A stretch of DNA of 64,000 bases from Bacillota bacterium (GTDB lineage: Bacteria > Bacillota > SHA-98 > UBA4971). A model generated the notes under the pieces. It was not told where the DNA came from. It saw nothing but the letters and a program-made list of their open reading frames with translations, and did no database searches. A program made the position numbers and the translations under genes. Positions 51,546-60,395 of this stretch are shown one piece after another (the first letter of the stretch is position 1; the number at the start of each line of letters is the position of its first letter). The DNA lies in the NCBI GenBank assembly GCA_012842395.1, contig DUSX01000018.1:180283-244282 (forward strand), written 5' to 3'.

Positions 51546-54500
51546 GTGTTCAGGAAGGTCGATCCGGATGCGAGTTTCCCCAGGATGGAGCAGGAGATCC
51601 TAAAGTACTGGGCGGAACACGATGTTTTCAAGAAGACGCTCGAGAAGAGCGAGGGCAACCCGAGGTTCGTGTTCTATGAGGGGCCGCCGACGGCGAACGC
51701 CCTCCCTCATCCGGGGCACGTGTTGACCAGGGCGATGAAAGACCTGGTCCCGCGATACCGGACGATGGCCGGGTACTACGTCCCCAGGAAGGGTGGGTGG
51801 GACACTCATGGCCTGCCGGTCGAGCTCGAGATCGAGAAAGAGCTCGGGATAAGCGGAAAGAAACAGATAGAAGACTACGGGGTCGAGAGGTTCATCGAGA
51901 AGTGCAAAGAGAGCGTGTTCCGGTACAAGCGAGAGTGGGAGCGCATGACGGAACGCGTGGGGTTCTGGATCGACCTCGATAAGGCATACATCACGTACAC
52001 CGACGACTATATCGAGTCGGTCTGGTGGGCGTTGCGACAGATATGGGACAAAGGCTTGCTCTATCAAGGCCACAAGGTCGTTCCGTACTGCCCTCGCTGT
52101 GGCACGGCCCTCTCAAGCCACGAGGTGGCGCAGGGGTATTCAGAGGTGGAGGACCCCTCCGTGTTCGTGAAGTTCAAGGTCAAGGGCGAGGATGACACGT
52201 TTTTCCTCGCCTGGACCACCACGCCGTGGACCCTTCCTTCCAACGTCGCCCTGGCGGTCTCCAAGGACTTCACGTACGTCAAGGTCAGGCTCGACCGAAC
52301 CGGCGAGCGGTTCATCCTCGCGAAAGGGCTGCTGGACGCAGCGGTGCGGGAGGGCTATGAGATAGTGGAGGAGTTCTCAGGTGCGCAGCTGGCGGGAAGG
52401 GAGTACGAGCCTCTCTTTCCGTTTGCTCGCCCTGATAAGCGGGCGTGGTACGTGGTCACGGGGGATTTCGTTACGCTTGAGGAAGGCACCGGCATAGTCC
52501 ACATCGCGCCAGCCTTCGGCGAGGACGACATGTCCGCTGCGGTCGAGCACGGCCTTCCCGTGGTGCAACTCGTCGATGCGGAAGGCCGGTTCGTGGAGGC
52601 CGTGGAGCCATGGAAGGGGATGTTCGTTAAAGAGGCGGATCCCCTGATCATCCAGAGGCTGCAGCAGGAAGGAAAGCTTTACCGGAGCGAGATGTACAGG
52701 CACACCTATCCGTTTTGCTGGCGTTGTGACACACCGCTCCTGTACTATGCTCGGACTTCATGGTTCATCAGAACGACCGCGGTGAAAGAGGCGCTCCTCC
52801 GCAACAACGCTGCCATCAACTGGCATCCGGATTACATCAAGGATGGCCGGATGGGCAACTTCCTTGAGAACGTCATAGACTGGGCGGTGAGCCGCGAACG
52901 TTACTGGGGCACGCCTCTCCCGGTATGGATATGCCAAAGCTGCGGGAAGCAGCATTGCGTCGGGAGCGTGGCCGAGCTAAAGAGCATGGCCACGAAGCTT
53001 CCAGACAAGCTCGAGCTGCACAGGCCGTACATCGACCAGGTCGAGCTGCGTTGTCCCGAGTGCGGGGGGATCATGCGCCGTACCCGCGAGGTCATAGATG
53101 CGTGGTTCGACTCGGGGTCGATGCCGTTCGCGCAGTGGCATTACCCGTTCGAGAACAAGGAGGAGTTCGAACGGAACTTCCCGGCGGACTTCATATGTGA
53201 AGCCATTGACCAGACGCGGGGATGGTTCTATACGCTCCTAGTCATATCGACCCTCATCTTCGACAGGCCGTCTTTCCGGAACGTGCTCGTGCTCGGGCAC
53301 ATTCTGGACGCTGAGGGCCAGAAGATGAGCAAGAGAAAAGGGAACGTCGTGGATACGTGGGAGGTGTTCAACACCTACGGCGCGGATGCCTTCAGGTGGT
53401 ACCTCTACACGGTCAACCCGCCTTGGAACCCAACGCGGTTCTATATGGAGGCAGTCGGTGAGTCGCGCCGCAGGTTCCTTTCGACCCTTTGGAACGTGTA
53501 CTCCTTCTACGTGCTCTACGCGAACGTGGATGGGTTCGATCCTGAACAGCACCAACTCGACGTGAGCCGTCGCTCCCTCCTCGACAAGTGGATAATATCC
53601 CGCTTCAACGGCCTTTCGGCGAAGGTCCGGAGCGAGCTCGATGAGTACAACATCACCAGCGCTGCTCGGGCCATCGAGGAGTTCGTGGATGACCTGAGCA
53701 ATTGGTATGTGCGAAGGTCTAGGCGGCGGTATTGGGGAGCAGAGATGACCGAGGACAAGGTCGCGGCGTATCTCACCCTTCACGAGATGCTGGTGGGTGT
53801 CGCGAAGCTTCTAGCGCCGTTCACACCGTTCGTCGCAGAGGAGGTATATAGGAACCTCGAGGGTGAAAGGCGGAAAGACGCTCCGGAGAGCGTCCATCTG
53901 TGCGACTACCCAAAGTGCGATGAGACCCTTGTTGACTCTGAGTTGGAGCGGGACATGGCATTCGTGCGAAACGTCGTCACCCTCGGCCGGGCCGCCAGGA
54001 ACAGGGTGAACATCAAGAACCGTCAACCTCTCGCCGAGATGGTGGTTGTCGCTGGCAGCCCTGAGGGCGAACGCGCGGTCACTGCCCTGGAACCCCTCAT
54101 AAGAGAGGAGCTCAACGTGAAGGTGGTTCGGGTCGCATCTGACACGGGCGAATTCGTGGCGCACAAAGTGAAGCCCAGATATGACCTTCTCGGTCCCAAG
54201 CACGGCAAGCTGGTCAAGGAGGTCGTGGCAGCTCTACTTGCCATGGACCCTGAAGAAGCCGTCAGGGAGATGGACCGTGCCGGGAAGGTGGATGTTCTCG
54301 TCCGAGGCTCGGCGGTACAGGTGAATCGCGACGAGGTCAGCGTGGAGACCGTCGAGAGGGAAGGCTACGCGGTGGAGGGCGAGGGCGGGGTCTCGGTTGC
54401 GCTGGACACACGCCTCACTCCCGAGCTTGTCATGGAAGGCCTCGCACGCGAGATGGTGAACAAGATCCAGAGCATGCGCAAACAGGCGAATTTCGACATC

Positions 54501-54800
54501 GAGGACCGCATCCGCACGGTGTTCTGGGCTGATGCAGCGGTCAGACGCGCGTGCGAGGCGTACCGCGCCTATCTTATGGACGAGACGCTCTCGGAGGAGC
54601 TGGAGTTCAGGGGGGAGCCCCCGGCTGCGGAGACCCGTGGGGAGCTTACGCAGGAGTGGGACGTGAACGGCCACAAGGTCGTGATCAGCGTGGAGCGCCT
54701 GCGTGTCGCGGGCTCGGGCGCCGGCTCGGGCGCGGCTGCGAGCAAGGGCGCCCCGGGGGCGATGACAACGCTGCCAGAGGAAAGCGAGGGCGTGGAATGA
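51546..54800 (+). CDS. ileS: Isoleucyl-tRNA synthetase, long (IleS2-like) form
   Basis: A 1084-residue class I synthetase. The HIGH motif appears as HPGH (ALPHPGHVLTRAMKD), KMSKS as KMSKRKGN (about 593). The signature GWDTHGLPVELEIEKELGIS and the editing-domain region with WTTTPWTLPSNVAL are intact. Length and the segment GISGKKQIEDYGVERF fit the eukaryote-like IleS2 group rather than the shorter B. subtilis-type IleS1. A Gly/Ala/Ser-rich tail follows the anticodon-binding domain. The start is GTG 51546 after gggaggt. It is regulated by the T-box upstream, and its stop overlaps the Nudix gene by 4 bp. Confidence 0.95.
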   Translation: MFRKVDPDASFPRMEQEILKYWAEHDVFKKTLEKSEGNPRFVFYEGPPTANALPHPGHVLTRAMKDLVPRYRTMAGYYVPRKGGWDTHGLPVELEIEKELGISGKKQIEDYGVERFIEKCKESVFRYKREWERMTERVGFWIDLDKAYITYTDDYIESVWWALRQIWDKGLLYQGHKVVPYCPRCGTALSSHEVAQGYSEVEDPSVFVKFKVKGEDDTFFLAWTTTPWTLPSNVALAVSKDFTYVKVRLDRTGERFILAKGLLDAAVREGYEIVEEFSGAQLAGREYEPLFPFARPDKRAWYVVTGDFVTLEEGTGIVHIAPAFGEDDMSAAVEHGLPVVQLVDAEGRFVEAVEPWKGMFVKEADPLIIQRLQQEGKLYRSEMYRHTYPFCWRCDTPLLYYARTSWFIRTTAVKEALLRNNAAINWHPDYIKDGRMGNFLENVIDWAVSRERYWGTPLPVWICQSCGKQHCVGSVAELKSMATKLPDKLELHRPYIDQVELRCPECGGIMRRTREVIDAWFDSGSMPFAQWHYPFENKEEFERNFPADFICEAIDQTRGWFYTLLVISTLIFDRPSFRNVLVLGHILDAEGQKMSKRKGNVVDTWEVFNTYGADAFRWYLYTVNPPWNPTRFYMEAVGESRRRFLSTLWNVYSFYVLYANVDGFDPEQHQLDVSRRSLLDKWIISRFNGLSAKVRSELDEYNITSAARAIEEFVDDLSNWYVRRSRRRYWGAEMTEDKVAAYLTLHEMLVGVAKLLAPFTPFVAEEVYRNLEGERRKDAPESVHLCDYPKCDETLVDSELERDMAFVRNVVTLGRAARNRVNIKNRQPLAEMVVVAGSPEGERAVTALEPLIREELNVKVVRVASDTGEFVAHKVKPRYDLLGPKHGKLVKEVVAALLAMDPEEAVREMDRAGKVDVLVRGSAVQVNRDEVSVETVEREGYAVEGEGGVSVALDTRLTPELVMEGLAREMVNKIQSMRKQANFDIEDRIRTVFWADAAVRRACEAYRAYLMDETLSEELEFRGEPPAAETRGELTQEWDVNGHKVVISVERLRVAGSGAGSGAAASKGAPGAMTTLPEESEGVE

Positions 54801-55309
54801 ACGAGCCCGTGCGAAAGAAAGAGGTTAGCGCAGGGATAATCGTCTTCAGGGGCGACCAGGTCCTCATCATCAGGAATCGTTTCGGCGAGTGGGTCCTTCC
54901 CAAGGGCAAGGTTGAGGCCGGCGAGACCGTCGAGGAGGCGGCTCTGCGTGAGGTGGAGGAGGAGACGGGCATTCGTGCCGTTGTGCTGGGGACAGCTGGC
55001 ACGACCTCGTATACGTATCTCTCGGAGTGCTCCGGGGAGCCCGTGGACAAGGTGGTCCATTGGTTTGTGGGACGCGAGGCACACGGTTCGAGCGACGACG
55101 GCGCGGGGAGCGACGTGACGCCGTCTCCCCAGCGGGAGGAGGGGATCAGCGCCGCTTGCTTTGTGCCGTGGCAGGACGCTGTCTCTTTGCTGAAATACGA
55201 CGGCGAGCTGGTACGTCGGGTCGCTTCGGCGATTACCGAAGGCTCGCAGGCGCCCACAGGCATAGTGGACGCCTCTTGCTGCAAGAATCCCCTCTCTGGG
55301 AGGTGCTAA
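54797..55309 (+). CDS. Nudix hydrolase
   Basis: A 170-residue Nudix hydrolase with a complete box, GKVEAGETVEEAALREVEEETGI. The strand VSAGIIVFRGDQVLIIRNRFGEWVLPKG before it resembles the Ap4A-pyrophosphohydrolase-like (MutT/NUDT2) group. An insert with several Asp/Gly/Ser residues (GSSDDGAGSDVTPSPQ) follows. It starts by ATGA overlap with ileS and is co-transcribed. Removal of dinucleoside polyphosphates, by-products of aminoacyl-tRNA synthetases, would fit the context, though the substrate is not shown. Confidence 0.88.
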   Translation: MNEPVRKKEVSAGIIVFRGDQVLIIRNRFGEWVLPKGKVEAGETVEEAALREVEEETGIRAVVLGTAGTTSYTYLSECSGEPVDKVVHWFVGREAHGSSDDGAGSDVTPSPQREEGISAACFVPWQDAVSLLKYDGELVRRVASAITEGSQAPTGIVDASCCKNPLSGRC

Positions 55310-55312
55310 CGC

Positions 55313-55873
55313 GTGCGCATCGGTGTTATAAGCGATACACACGGTTCCCTCACGGCGTGGAACAAAGCCCTCGCTGTGCTAGGCAAGGTGGATATCTTGC
55401 TTCACGCGGGGGACGTGTTGTACCACGGCCCCAGGAACCCTCTTCCGGACGGTCACGACGCCAAGGGCCTGGCGGAAGCCATAAACACTTACGGCGGTCG
55501 GCTCTTGATCGCAAGGGGAAACTGCGATGCCGATATTGACCAGCTCGTGCTGAACGTGCCAATGCAGGCACCGTATGTCCTCGCCGTGGTCGAGGGAAGG
55601 TACATTCTCGTGCATCACGGGCATCTGATAGCAGGCGAGGCCATGGCTGGTCTGTTGCATCGCTACCGCCTGGATCTGGTTGTGACCGGCCACACCCACG
55701 TCCCGGGCGTCGAAAGGCCTTTCGGAAACGAAGGCGGGCTCATCCTCAACCCGGGCAGCCCTGCCCTCTCGAAAGCGCGTGACAGGCGGGGGACTGTCGC
55801 GCTCATCGAGGATCACATCGTGCGTATCCTCTACGCCGACAACGGTGCGCAGCTCGCCTCATGCCCGTGGTAG
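55313..55873 (+). CDS. YfcE/MJ0936-like metallophosphodiesterase
   Basis: A 186-residue calcineurin-like phosphoesterase. Metal motifs are GVISDTHG, LHAGDVLY, ARGNCD, HHGH and TGHTH, in the order of the YfcE/MJ0936 family of small phosphodiesterases. LILNPGSPALSK near the C-terminus is a strong signature. GTG 55313 has gggaggtg upstream, 3 bp after the Nudix stop, so it belongs to the ileS transcript. The physiological substrate is unknown in most members. Confidence 0.9.
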   Translation: MRIGVISDTHGSLTAWNKALAVLGKVDILLHAGDVLYHGPRNPLPDGHDAKGLAEAINTYGGRLLIARGNCDADIDQLVLNVPMQAPYVLAVVEGRYILVHHGHLIAGEAMAGLLHRYRLDLVVTGHTHVPGVERPFGNEGGLILNPGSPALSKARDRRGTVALIEDHIVRILYADNGAQLASCPW

Positions 55874-55916
55874 GGCCGCGCAGACTCCGCGTCCGCAGAG
55901 TCGTACTGCCCCGAGT

Positions 55917-56060
55917 CGGCTCTCACGCGTCCCAGGCGCCGGGGAGACGGGCTGAGGAGGAGATCGTGTCTCGATAGCGAATTCCATCCCCAACTGGGGA
56001 GCCGGGCTCAGGTAAATGGGCCGGGAGCTGAGGGTTTTCTGGCCCCGGGGTGCGTGAGAC
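55917..56060 (+). ncRNA. Long-range hairpin leader before the Ig-like exported protein
   Basis: TCTCACGC (55921-55928) pairs with GCGTGAGA (56052-56059), and CGCCGGGG-type segments lie just inside both arms. The enclosed about 120 nt hold further hairpins, for example tccccaactgggga and gctcag...ctgag. The size and closing stem look like an aptamer, but I cannot assign a class. ATG of the next gene is 55 bp downstream. Confidence 0.4.
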
Positions 56061-56114
56061 GCCGACCCGCGCCGAAGCCGACGCCGTGCGGGTCGGGGAC
56101 GAGGAGGCGACGTG

Positions 56115-57098
56115 ATGCCTAAACCGGTTGGATTCCGAGTGACTGCGGCCTGTGCGTTCGTTCTTTTGATGATCCTGATATCGGCACCTGGTGGAGCTTT
56201 GATCGCCGGGGAGCCTACTCCACGACCGGAGCCGCCGAGGGTCGTACAGGTGTACCCGTCCGACGGCATGCGGTACGTGCCGGTCGACACCGCCATCCAC
56301 ATCGTTTTCAGCGAACCCATGGATGAGGCCTCGACAATACAGTCGGTAAACGTCTCGCCAGCGCTTCAACTCGTATACCCATCGAGCTGGCAGTTCCTCA
56401 ACAACAAGGCGATCATGGTGATAGTCCCGGCCAAGCCGTTGCGGTATTCCACCACTTACAAGGTGGTGGTGAGCAGGAGCGCGAGGGACTCCCAAGGGGT
56501 TGAAATGCAACAGGATTACTCGTGGTCCTTTACCACGGCCGCGGCACCCCCCTCGCCTGTTGCGGTGCCCGTGAACGGCGATTTCGCTGCTGGCAACATT
56601 GCGGGTTGGACCTGGCGCCACAGCGAGGCTGCGGGCTCGCGGGCCGCGTCGTGGTCGGTCGTGGCCGACGGCGAGCGTCAGCACGTACTGAAGATCTCGC
56701 GTCCGCCTACGTTCGAGGCGGGCTCCTGTTCGCTCGAGCAGCGGATCGATGCGGAATTGCCAGCGTTCGGCCTGGTGTTCCTGTCGTTTGACATGCGGCT
56801 CGACGACTACACGCTGAAGGAGTATACGACGGGCTCGACCTACCCGCTGAAGGTCGTCTTGACTTACCTCGACAGAGATGGTGTTGAGCACTCCTTCGTC
56901 AGATCGTACTACTTCCATCTGCCCTTGGAGGGAGGTGTAGACAGTTTCGCGGAGTTCGTGGAGCTTGGGAAGTGGACGTCCAGGTCTTATAACCTGAGCA
57001 CGCTAGTCCCACGGCCGGCCTTCCTCAAATCCTTGAGGTTCGAGTGCTCCGGGTGGGCGTGGACCGCCTTGCTCGACGACGTAAGACTAGTCTGGTGA
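56115..57098 (+). CDS. Exported protein with Ig-like (SbsA/Big_5) domain
   Basis: A 327-residue secreted protein. After a signal peptide (AACAFVLLMILISAPGGALIAG) comes a Big_5/SbsA Ig-like domain (about 30-145) with PPRVVQVYPSDG, VFSEPMDEAST and YSWSFTT. The C-terminal part (150-327) is beta-rich and ends with WAWTALLDDVRLVW, resembling carbohydrate-binding jelly-roll modules. The start is ATG 56115 with aggagg near 56100; GTG 56112 is adjacent. A structured leader precedes it. A cell-surface role, perhaps glycan binding, is inferred. Confidence 0.75.
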   Translation: MPKPVGFRVTAACAFVLLMILISAPGGALIAGEPTPRPEPPRVVQVYPSDGMRYVPVDTAIHIVFSEPMDEASTIQSVNVSPALQLVYPSSWQFLNNKAIMVIVPAKPLRYSTTYKVVVSRSARDSQGVEMQQDYSWSFTTAAAPPSPVAVPVNGDFAAGNIAGWTWRHSEAAGSRAASWSVVADGERQHVLKISRPPTFEAGSCSLEQRIDAELPAFGLVFLSFDMRLDDYTLKEYTTGSTYPLKVVLTYLDRDGVEHSFVRSYYFHLPLEGGVDSFAEFVELGKWTSRSYNLSTLVPRPAFLKSLRFECSGWAWTALLDDVRLVW

Positions 57099-57142
57099 GG
57101 CAAGGACCCCGGTGACCAGCAGGGAAAAGGAGGGTGTTTCCG

Positions 57143-58000
57143 ATGGCGAAGAAGACCGTTCTCGACTTTGTGGACATGAAGCGAAAAGGAGAGAAGATCA
57201 CTTTTCTCACGGCGTACGACTATCCCATCGCGTCGTTCGCTGAGAAGGCGGGCATCGACATGCTTCTCGTCGGCGACTCGCTCGGAATGGTCGTGTACGG
57301 GCTTCCGGGAACGATTCCTGTTACCATGGACGAGATGATCATCCATGCTCGTGCGGTCCGTAGGGGAGCGCCGAATACCTTTGTCATTGGCGACATGCCG
57401 TTCATGTCGTATCAGTCTTCGACGGAGAAAGCCGTGGAAAACGCAGGCCGGTTCATGAAGGAAGCTCAGATGGACGCCATCAAGCTTGAGGGCGGGAGGC
57501 GGGTCATAAACCAAATGAAGGCCATAGTCGACGCTGGTATCCCCGTGATGGGGCACATCGGCCTGACCCCGCAAAGCTCGGGCCAACTCGGCGGGTTCAA
57601 GGCGCAGGGACGGACGGCCGAGGCCGCTCGCGAACTCATCCTGGACGCCATCGCCATCCAGGAGGCAGGGGCGTTTGCAATACTCCTCGAGGCCATCCCG
57701 CCTGAGGTCGGGGAGGCGATAACGAAGAGACTCGCTATTCCCGTCCTCGGTATCGGCGCTGGACTGCATTGCGACGGTCAGCTTCTGATAAACGGTGACA
57801 TGCTCGGGCTCGTGGAGGCGTTCACGCCTAAGTTTGTGAAGAAATACGCCAATCTTGCCGAGATCATCACGGGTGCCATATCCGAGTACATCCGCGATGT
57901 TAGGGGGCTTGCTTTCCCCGAGGAAAAGCACACCTACAAAATGAAGGAGGGTGAGGCGGAGAAACTTGCCGAGTTCCTGAAGTCCCTTGACAGCCGGTGA
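57143..58000 (+). CDS. panB: Ketopantoate hydroxymethyltransferase
   Basis: A 285-residue PanB. It adds a hydroxymethyl group from methylene-tetrahydrofolate to 2-oxoisovalerate in pantothenate synthesis. Metal and substrate motifs are LVGDSLGMV, IGDMPFMSYQ, AIKLEGG, GHIGLTPQS, and the catalytic Glu in ILLEAIPPEV. GIGAGLHCDGQLLINGDMLG completes the barrel. ATG 57143 lies after aaaggaggg. panC and panD are not adjacent; the following gene is an unknown barrel-like protein, so pathway partners must be elsewhere. Confidence 0.95.
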   Translation: MAKKTVLDFVDMKRKGEKITFLTAYDYPIASFAEKAGIDMLLVGDSLGMVVYGLPGTIPVTMDEMIIHARAVRRGAPNTFVIGDMPFMSYQSSTEKAVENAGRFMKEAQMDAIKLEGGRRVINQMKAIVDAGIPVMGHIGLTPQSSGQLGGFKAQGRTAEAARELILDAIAIQEAGAFAILLEAIPPEVGEAITKRLAIPVLGIGAGLHCDGQLLINGDMLGLVEAFTPKFVKKYANLAEIITGAISEYIRDVRGLAFPEEKHTYKMKEGEAEKLAEFLKSLDSR

Positions 58001-58088
58001 CAGCCAGCTGCCGCTGCCTTCGCCGCGCCGCATTGGCGGGGCGGCAGCTTGTGCCAGCCGAACGTAAGCTGCACGGAGGTGTTGCCAC

Positions 58089-59027
58089 TTGGACATGACG
58101 AGCGTGCGCGAAGCTATCGAGCGGGCGGGTGTTCCTGGGCGGGATCTTGCGGAGCTGCCGAGTTCCACGAAGAGGTTTCCGGATGGGGCCCATTGGCGCG
58201 TCGAGGTGTCGGGCATAGAGACCACGGCAGTGCTGAGGGCTTGCATCGAAGAGGCGAAGAGACAGCGGGTCCCGTTCCATCGTGCGATATCGGTGGTGCG
58301 GGGCGCAACATGGGCTACCCGGGACGAGCTTGCGGAGTTTGCAAGGGTCGCTCATGATGAGAGGGTCGAGGTCATACTTACCCCGGGGCCGAGGCCCACA
58401 TGGTACTCCGGGCGACAGATAACGACTCCGGAAGGCGCGATCTGCGGCATGCGCTTGCGTGGGTGCGACATGCTGGCGCATTACGTGTATGACGTGATGC
58501 GTGCCGTGGAGATCGGGTTCCGCGGCTTCCTGGTCTGGGATGAAGGCGTTCTCATGGTGCTGAACGAGATGAAAAAGAACGGCGACCTGCCGGAGGATGT
58601 GACGTTCAAGGTGTCCATCTTCGCAGGTCACGCCAACGCTGCTGGTGCGAAGCTGTTGCAGAGCCTCGGCGCTGGGACGTTCAACCCGATCGCAGACAGC
58701 TCCCTTTCGGCGCTCGCCGCCATGCGGAAGGTCGTCGACATTCCGATGGATGTGCACATCCAGATATTCGATACGTGGGGCGGAATGAATAGGTTCTACG
58801 AGACACCAGAGATAGCGAGGGTCGCGGCGCCGTGCTATTTTAAGATGGAGAGCGGCACGAGCGTGGGCATGTATGCGCCCTGGGGTGCGTCGGAGGCCGC
58901 TCTGCAAGACCTTGCGAGGCTCAAGATCAAGTCCATCCGGACGATAACCGAGATAATCAAGGACACGTATCCCGATATCAAGCTCTCAGAACACGGAGTA
59001 GCCGGGCTTGCCATTCCTCAACCGTGA
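58089..59027 (+). CDS. Conserved protein of unknown function, probable TIM-barrel
   Basis: A 312-residue protein without a family I can name. Alternating strand-helix segments suggest a beta/alpha barrel: VEVILTPGPRPTWYSGRQ, HYVYDVMRAVEIGFRGFLVW, VTFKVSIFAGHANAAGAKLL, GAGTFNPIADSSLSALAA and PMDVHIQIFDTWGG. The charged and glycine-rich loops FAGHANAAG and DTWGG look like active-site loops. TTG 58089 has ggaggt eight bases upstream; ATG 58095 is in frame. Terminator follows. It lies 88 bp after panB on the same strand, so it may act on a related keto-acid or aldol reaction. Confidence 0.6.
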   Translation: MDMTSVREAIERAGVPGRDLAELPSSTKRFPDGAHWRVEVSGIETTAVLRACIEEAKRQRVPFHRAISVVRGATWATRDELAEFARVAHDERVEVILTPGPRPTWYSGRQITTPEGAICGMRLRGCDMLAHYVYDVMRAVEIGFRGFLVWDEGVLMVLNEMKKNGDLPEDVTFKVSIFAGHANAAGAKLLQSLGAGTFNPIADSSLSALAAMRKVVDIPMDVHIQIFDTWGGMNRFYETPEIARVAAPCYFKMESGTSVGMYAPWGASEAALQDLARLKIKSIRTITEIIKDTYPDIKLSEHGVAGLAIPQP

Positions 59028-59057
59028 GTATGTTCTGCATGTCTGGTGTGAGGTTGT

Positions 59058-59090
59058 GAGGCGCACGGGTCATGCGTGCGCCTCTATCTC
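59058..59090 (+). terminator. Intrinsic terminator after the barrel-like protein
   Basis: GAGGCGCACG / CGTGCGCCTC (59058-59067 with 59075-59084) forms a perfect 10-bp stem followed by tatctc. Confidence 0.65.
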
Positions 59091-59241
59091 ATCTATTGAC
59101 CGCATAGACGGCGAGAATCGGTCGCCAGCGCCCCGCCGGACCCACGAAGTGCGCGCGCCGTGGGGGTGGCCGTACTACCTCATACTCGGGGTTCGTTGCG
59201 CTGTCGGCCACACCCCAGGTGTCGGCGGAGCTTGGTAACGC

Positions 59242-59270
59242 TTGCAATATACCCGGTGGGGTATTATGAT
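59242..59270 (+). promoter_or_regulatory. Promoter of the thioredoxin-like gene with CsoR-type operator
   Basis: TTGCAA (59242-59247) and TATGAT (59265-59270) have a 17-bp spacer. The spacer is filled by ATACCC-GGTG-GGGTAT (59249-59264), an inverted repeat like the operators of CsoR/CstR-family repressors (ATACCC...GGGTAT). Binding there would block RNA polymerase. Confidence 0.6.
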
Positions 59271-59313
59271 AGAAGCAAACCCCACCAAACCTCTAGTCAA
59301 GGGAGGACGTAAC

Positions 59314-59844
59314 GTGCGCACGAAACGGATCCTGCTTTTCATAGCCTCGCTCATCATCATCGGCGCCGTCGGCTACGCGCTAACGGACCGGTTCGGACAC
59401 CATCCTGGCGAGCTGTCACCGTCGGTGGAGGAAGGCGGCCTCGCCCGGGGCTTCATACTGAGGACGCTTGACGGTGGGGAGGCCTCCTTGGAGGCGTATC
59501 GCGGTAAGGCCGTGGTAGTGGTGAATTTCTGGGCCACGTGGTGCCCGCCGTGCAGAGCTGAGATCCCGGACCTCGTCGACTTCTACAAAGCCCACGAAAA
59601 GGACGGCGTGGTGATCCTCGCGGTGAACCTTCGCGAGCCCGAGAGTCAGGTGCGCGACTTCGCGAGGAGTGCGGGCATGGTCTTCCCAGTGCTCTTGGAC
59701 CTCTCTGGCGACGTGGCGAACGTTTACAAGGTCGAGGCCATACCTACGACCGTCGTCGTGGACAAGTCTGGCGTCATAAGGTCGCGCATCGTCGGGGCGA
59801 CAAGCCGGGAGGAACTCGAAAGCATCGTCAAGCCGCTTCTGTGA
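59314..59844 (+). CDS. TlpA/ResA-like membrane-anchored thioredoxin
   Basis: A 176-residue thiol-disulfide oxidoreductase. An N-terminal membrane segment (ILLFIASLIIIGAVGYAL) anchors it outside the membrane. The thioredoxin domain has VVNFWATWCPPCRAEIP with the CPPC active site, and the cis-Pro segment EAIPTTVVVDKSG. It may reduce exported proteins or take part in c-type cytochrome or metal-site maturation. GTG 59314 follows gggagg. The promoter holds a CsoR-type operator, hinting at control by copper or persulfide. It is monocistronic as far as can be seen. Confidence 0.88.
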   Translation: MRTKRILLFIASLIIIGAVGYALTDRFGHHPGELSPSVEEGGLARGFILRTLDGGEASLEAYRGKAVVVVNFWATWCPPCRAEIPDLVDFYKAHEKDGVVILAVNLREPESQVRDFARSAGMVFPVLLDLSGDVANVYKVEAIPTTVVVDKSGVIRSRIVGATSREELESIVKPLL

Positions 59845-60166
59845 GCCTGGGGGCTGTCCCGGCGCGGCGGCCGGGGGCGCCTGGCCCGGCGGAGGGCGTT
59901 GATGAGCAGACAGGTCTGCCTTCAGTTCTCTTCCCCTGATTCGCCCGGAGAGCGATGGGCGGCGATCGGCCGGCCTAGCCTCCTAGCCTCTTGGTGAACA
60001 AAAGAACCCGACACGCCGCCTTGCTGTGAAGGGAAGCCATGGGCCTCTCTGGGCGGTTTCGGGTTCCAGGAGCGACGTTGCTCGGGAGTGATCCGCGCGA
60101 GGGTGTCGAGTTCGAGCTCGAGATCGAAGCGATGGAATGCGCGAATGCCCCGCGCCGTCGGGCTCG
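59845..60166. other. Intergenic region without a recognised gene
   Basis: About 320 bp between convergent genes (thioredoxin-like and rpmB). Open frames are present on the minus strand but have no start site or family resemblance. Confidence 0.4.
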
Positions 60167-60358
60167 TTAGCGGGCGCGCTCCACCTTGCCTGAGCGAAGA
60201 CACCTGGTGCACACGTAGATGCGCTTCGGGGCGCCGTTGACGATGGCCTTCACCCGACGGATGTTCGGCAGCCACTTGCGGGGAGTCTTGATGTCCGAAT
60301 GGCTTACCTGTCTACCTACATGCGGGCTTTTACCGCAGATCTCGCACCGATATGACAC
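60167..60358 (-). CDS. rpmB: Ribosomal protein L28
   Basis: A 63-residue L28 of the zinc-binding type: CEICGK near the N-terminus and CTRCLRSGKV near the C-terminus, with SHSDIKTPRKWLPNI and RIYVC in between. GTG 60358 has aaggaggtg upstream on the minus strand. It is transcribed divergently from the asp23-like gene, the arrangement seen in many Bacillota. Confidence 0.95.
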   Translation of the reverse strand: MSYRCEICGKSPHVGRQVSHSDIKTPRKWLPNIRRVKAIVNGAPKRIYVCTRCLRSGKVERAR

Positions 60359-60395
60359 GGCCAGCACCTCCTTGTCTTGCAAAGACCCGTGGTGT

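Noticed and set aside
55917..56060. c-di-AMP (ydaO) riboswitch
   Set aside because: Some segments look vaguely similar, but the diagnostic gacagctaac-type block is absent.
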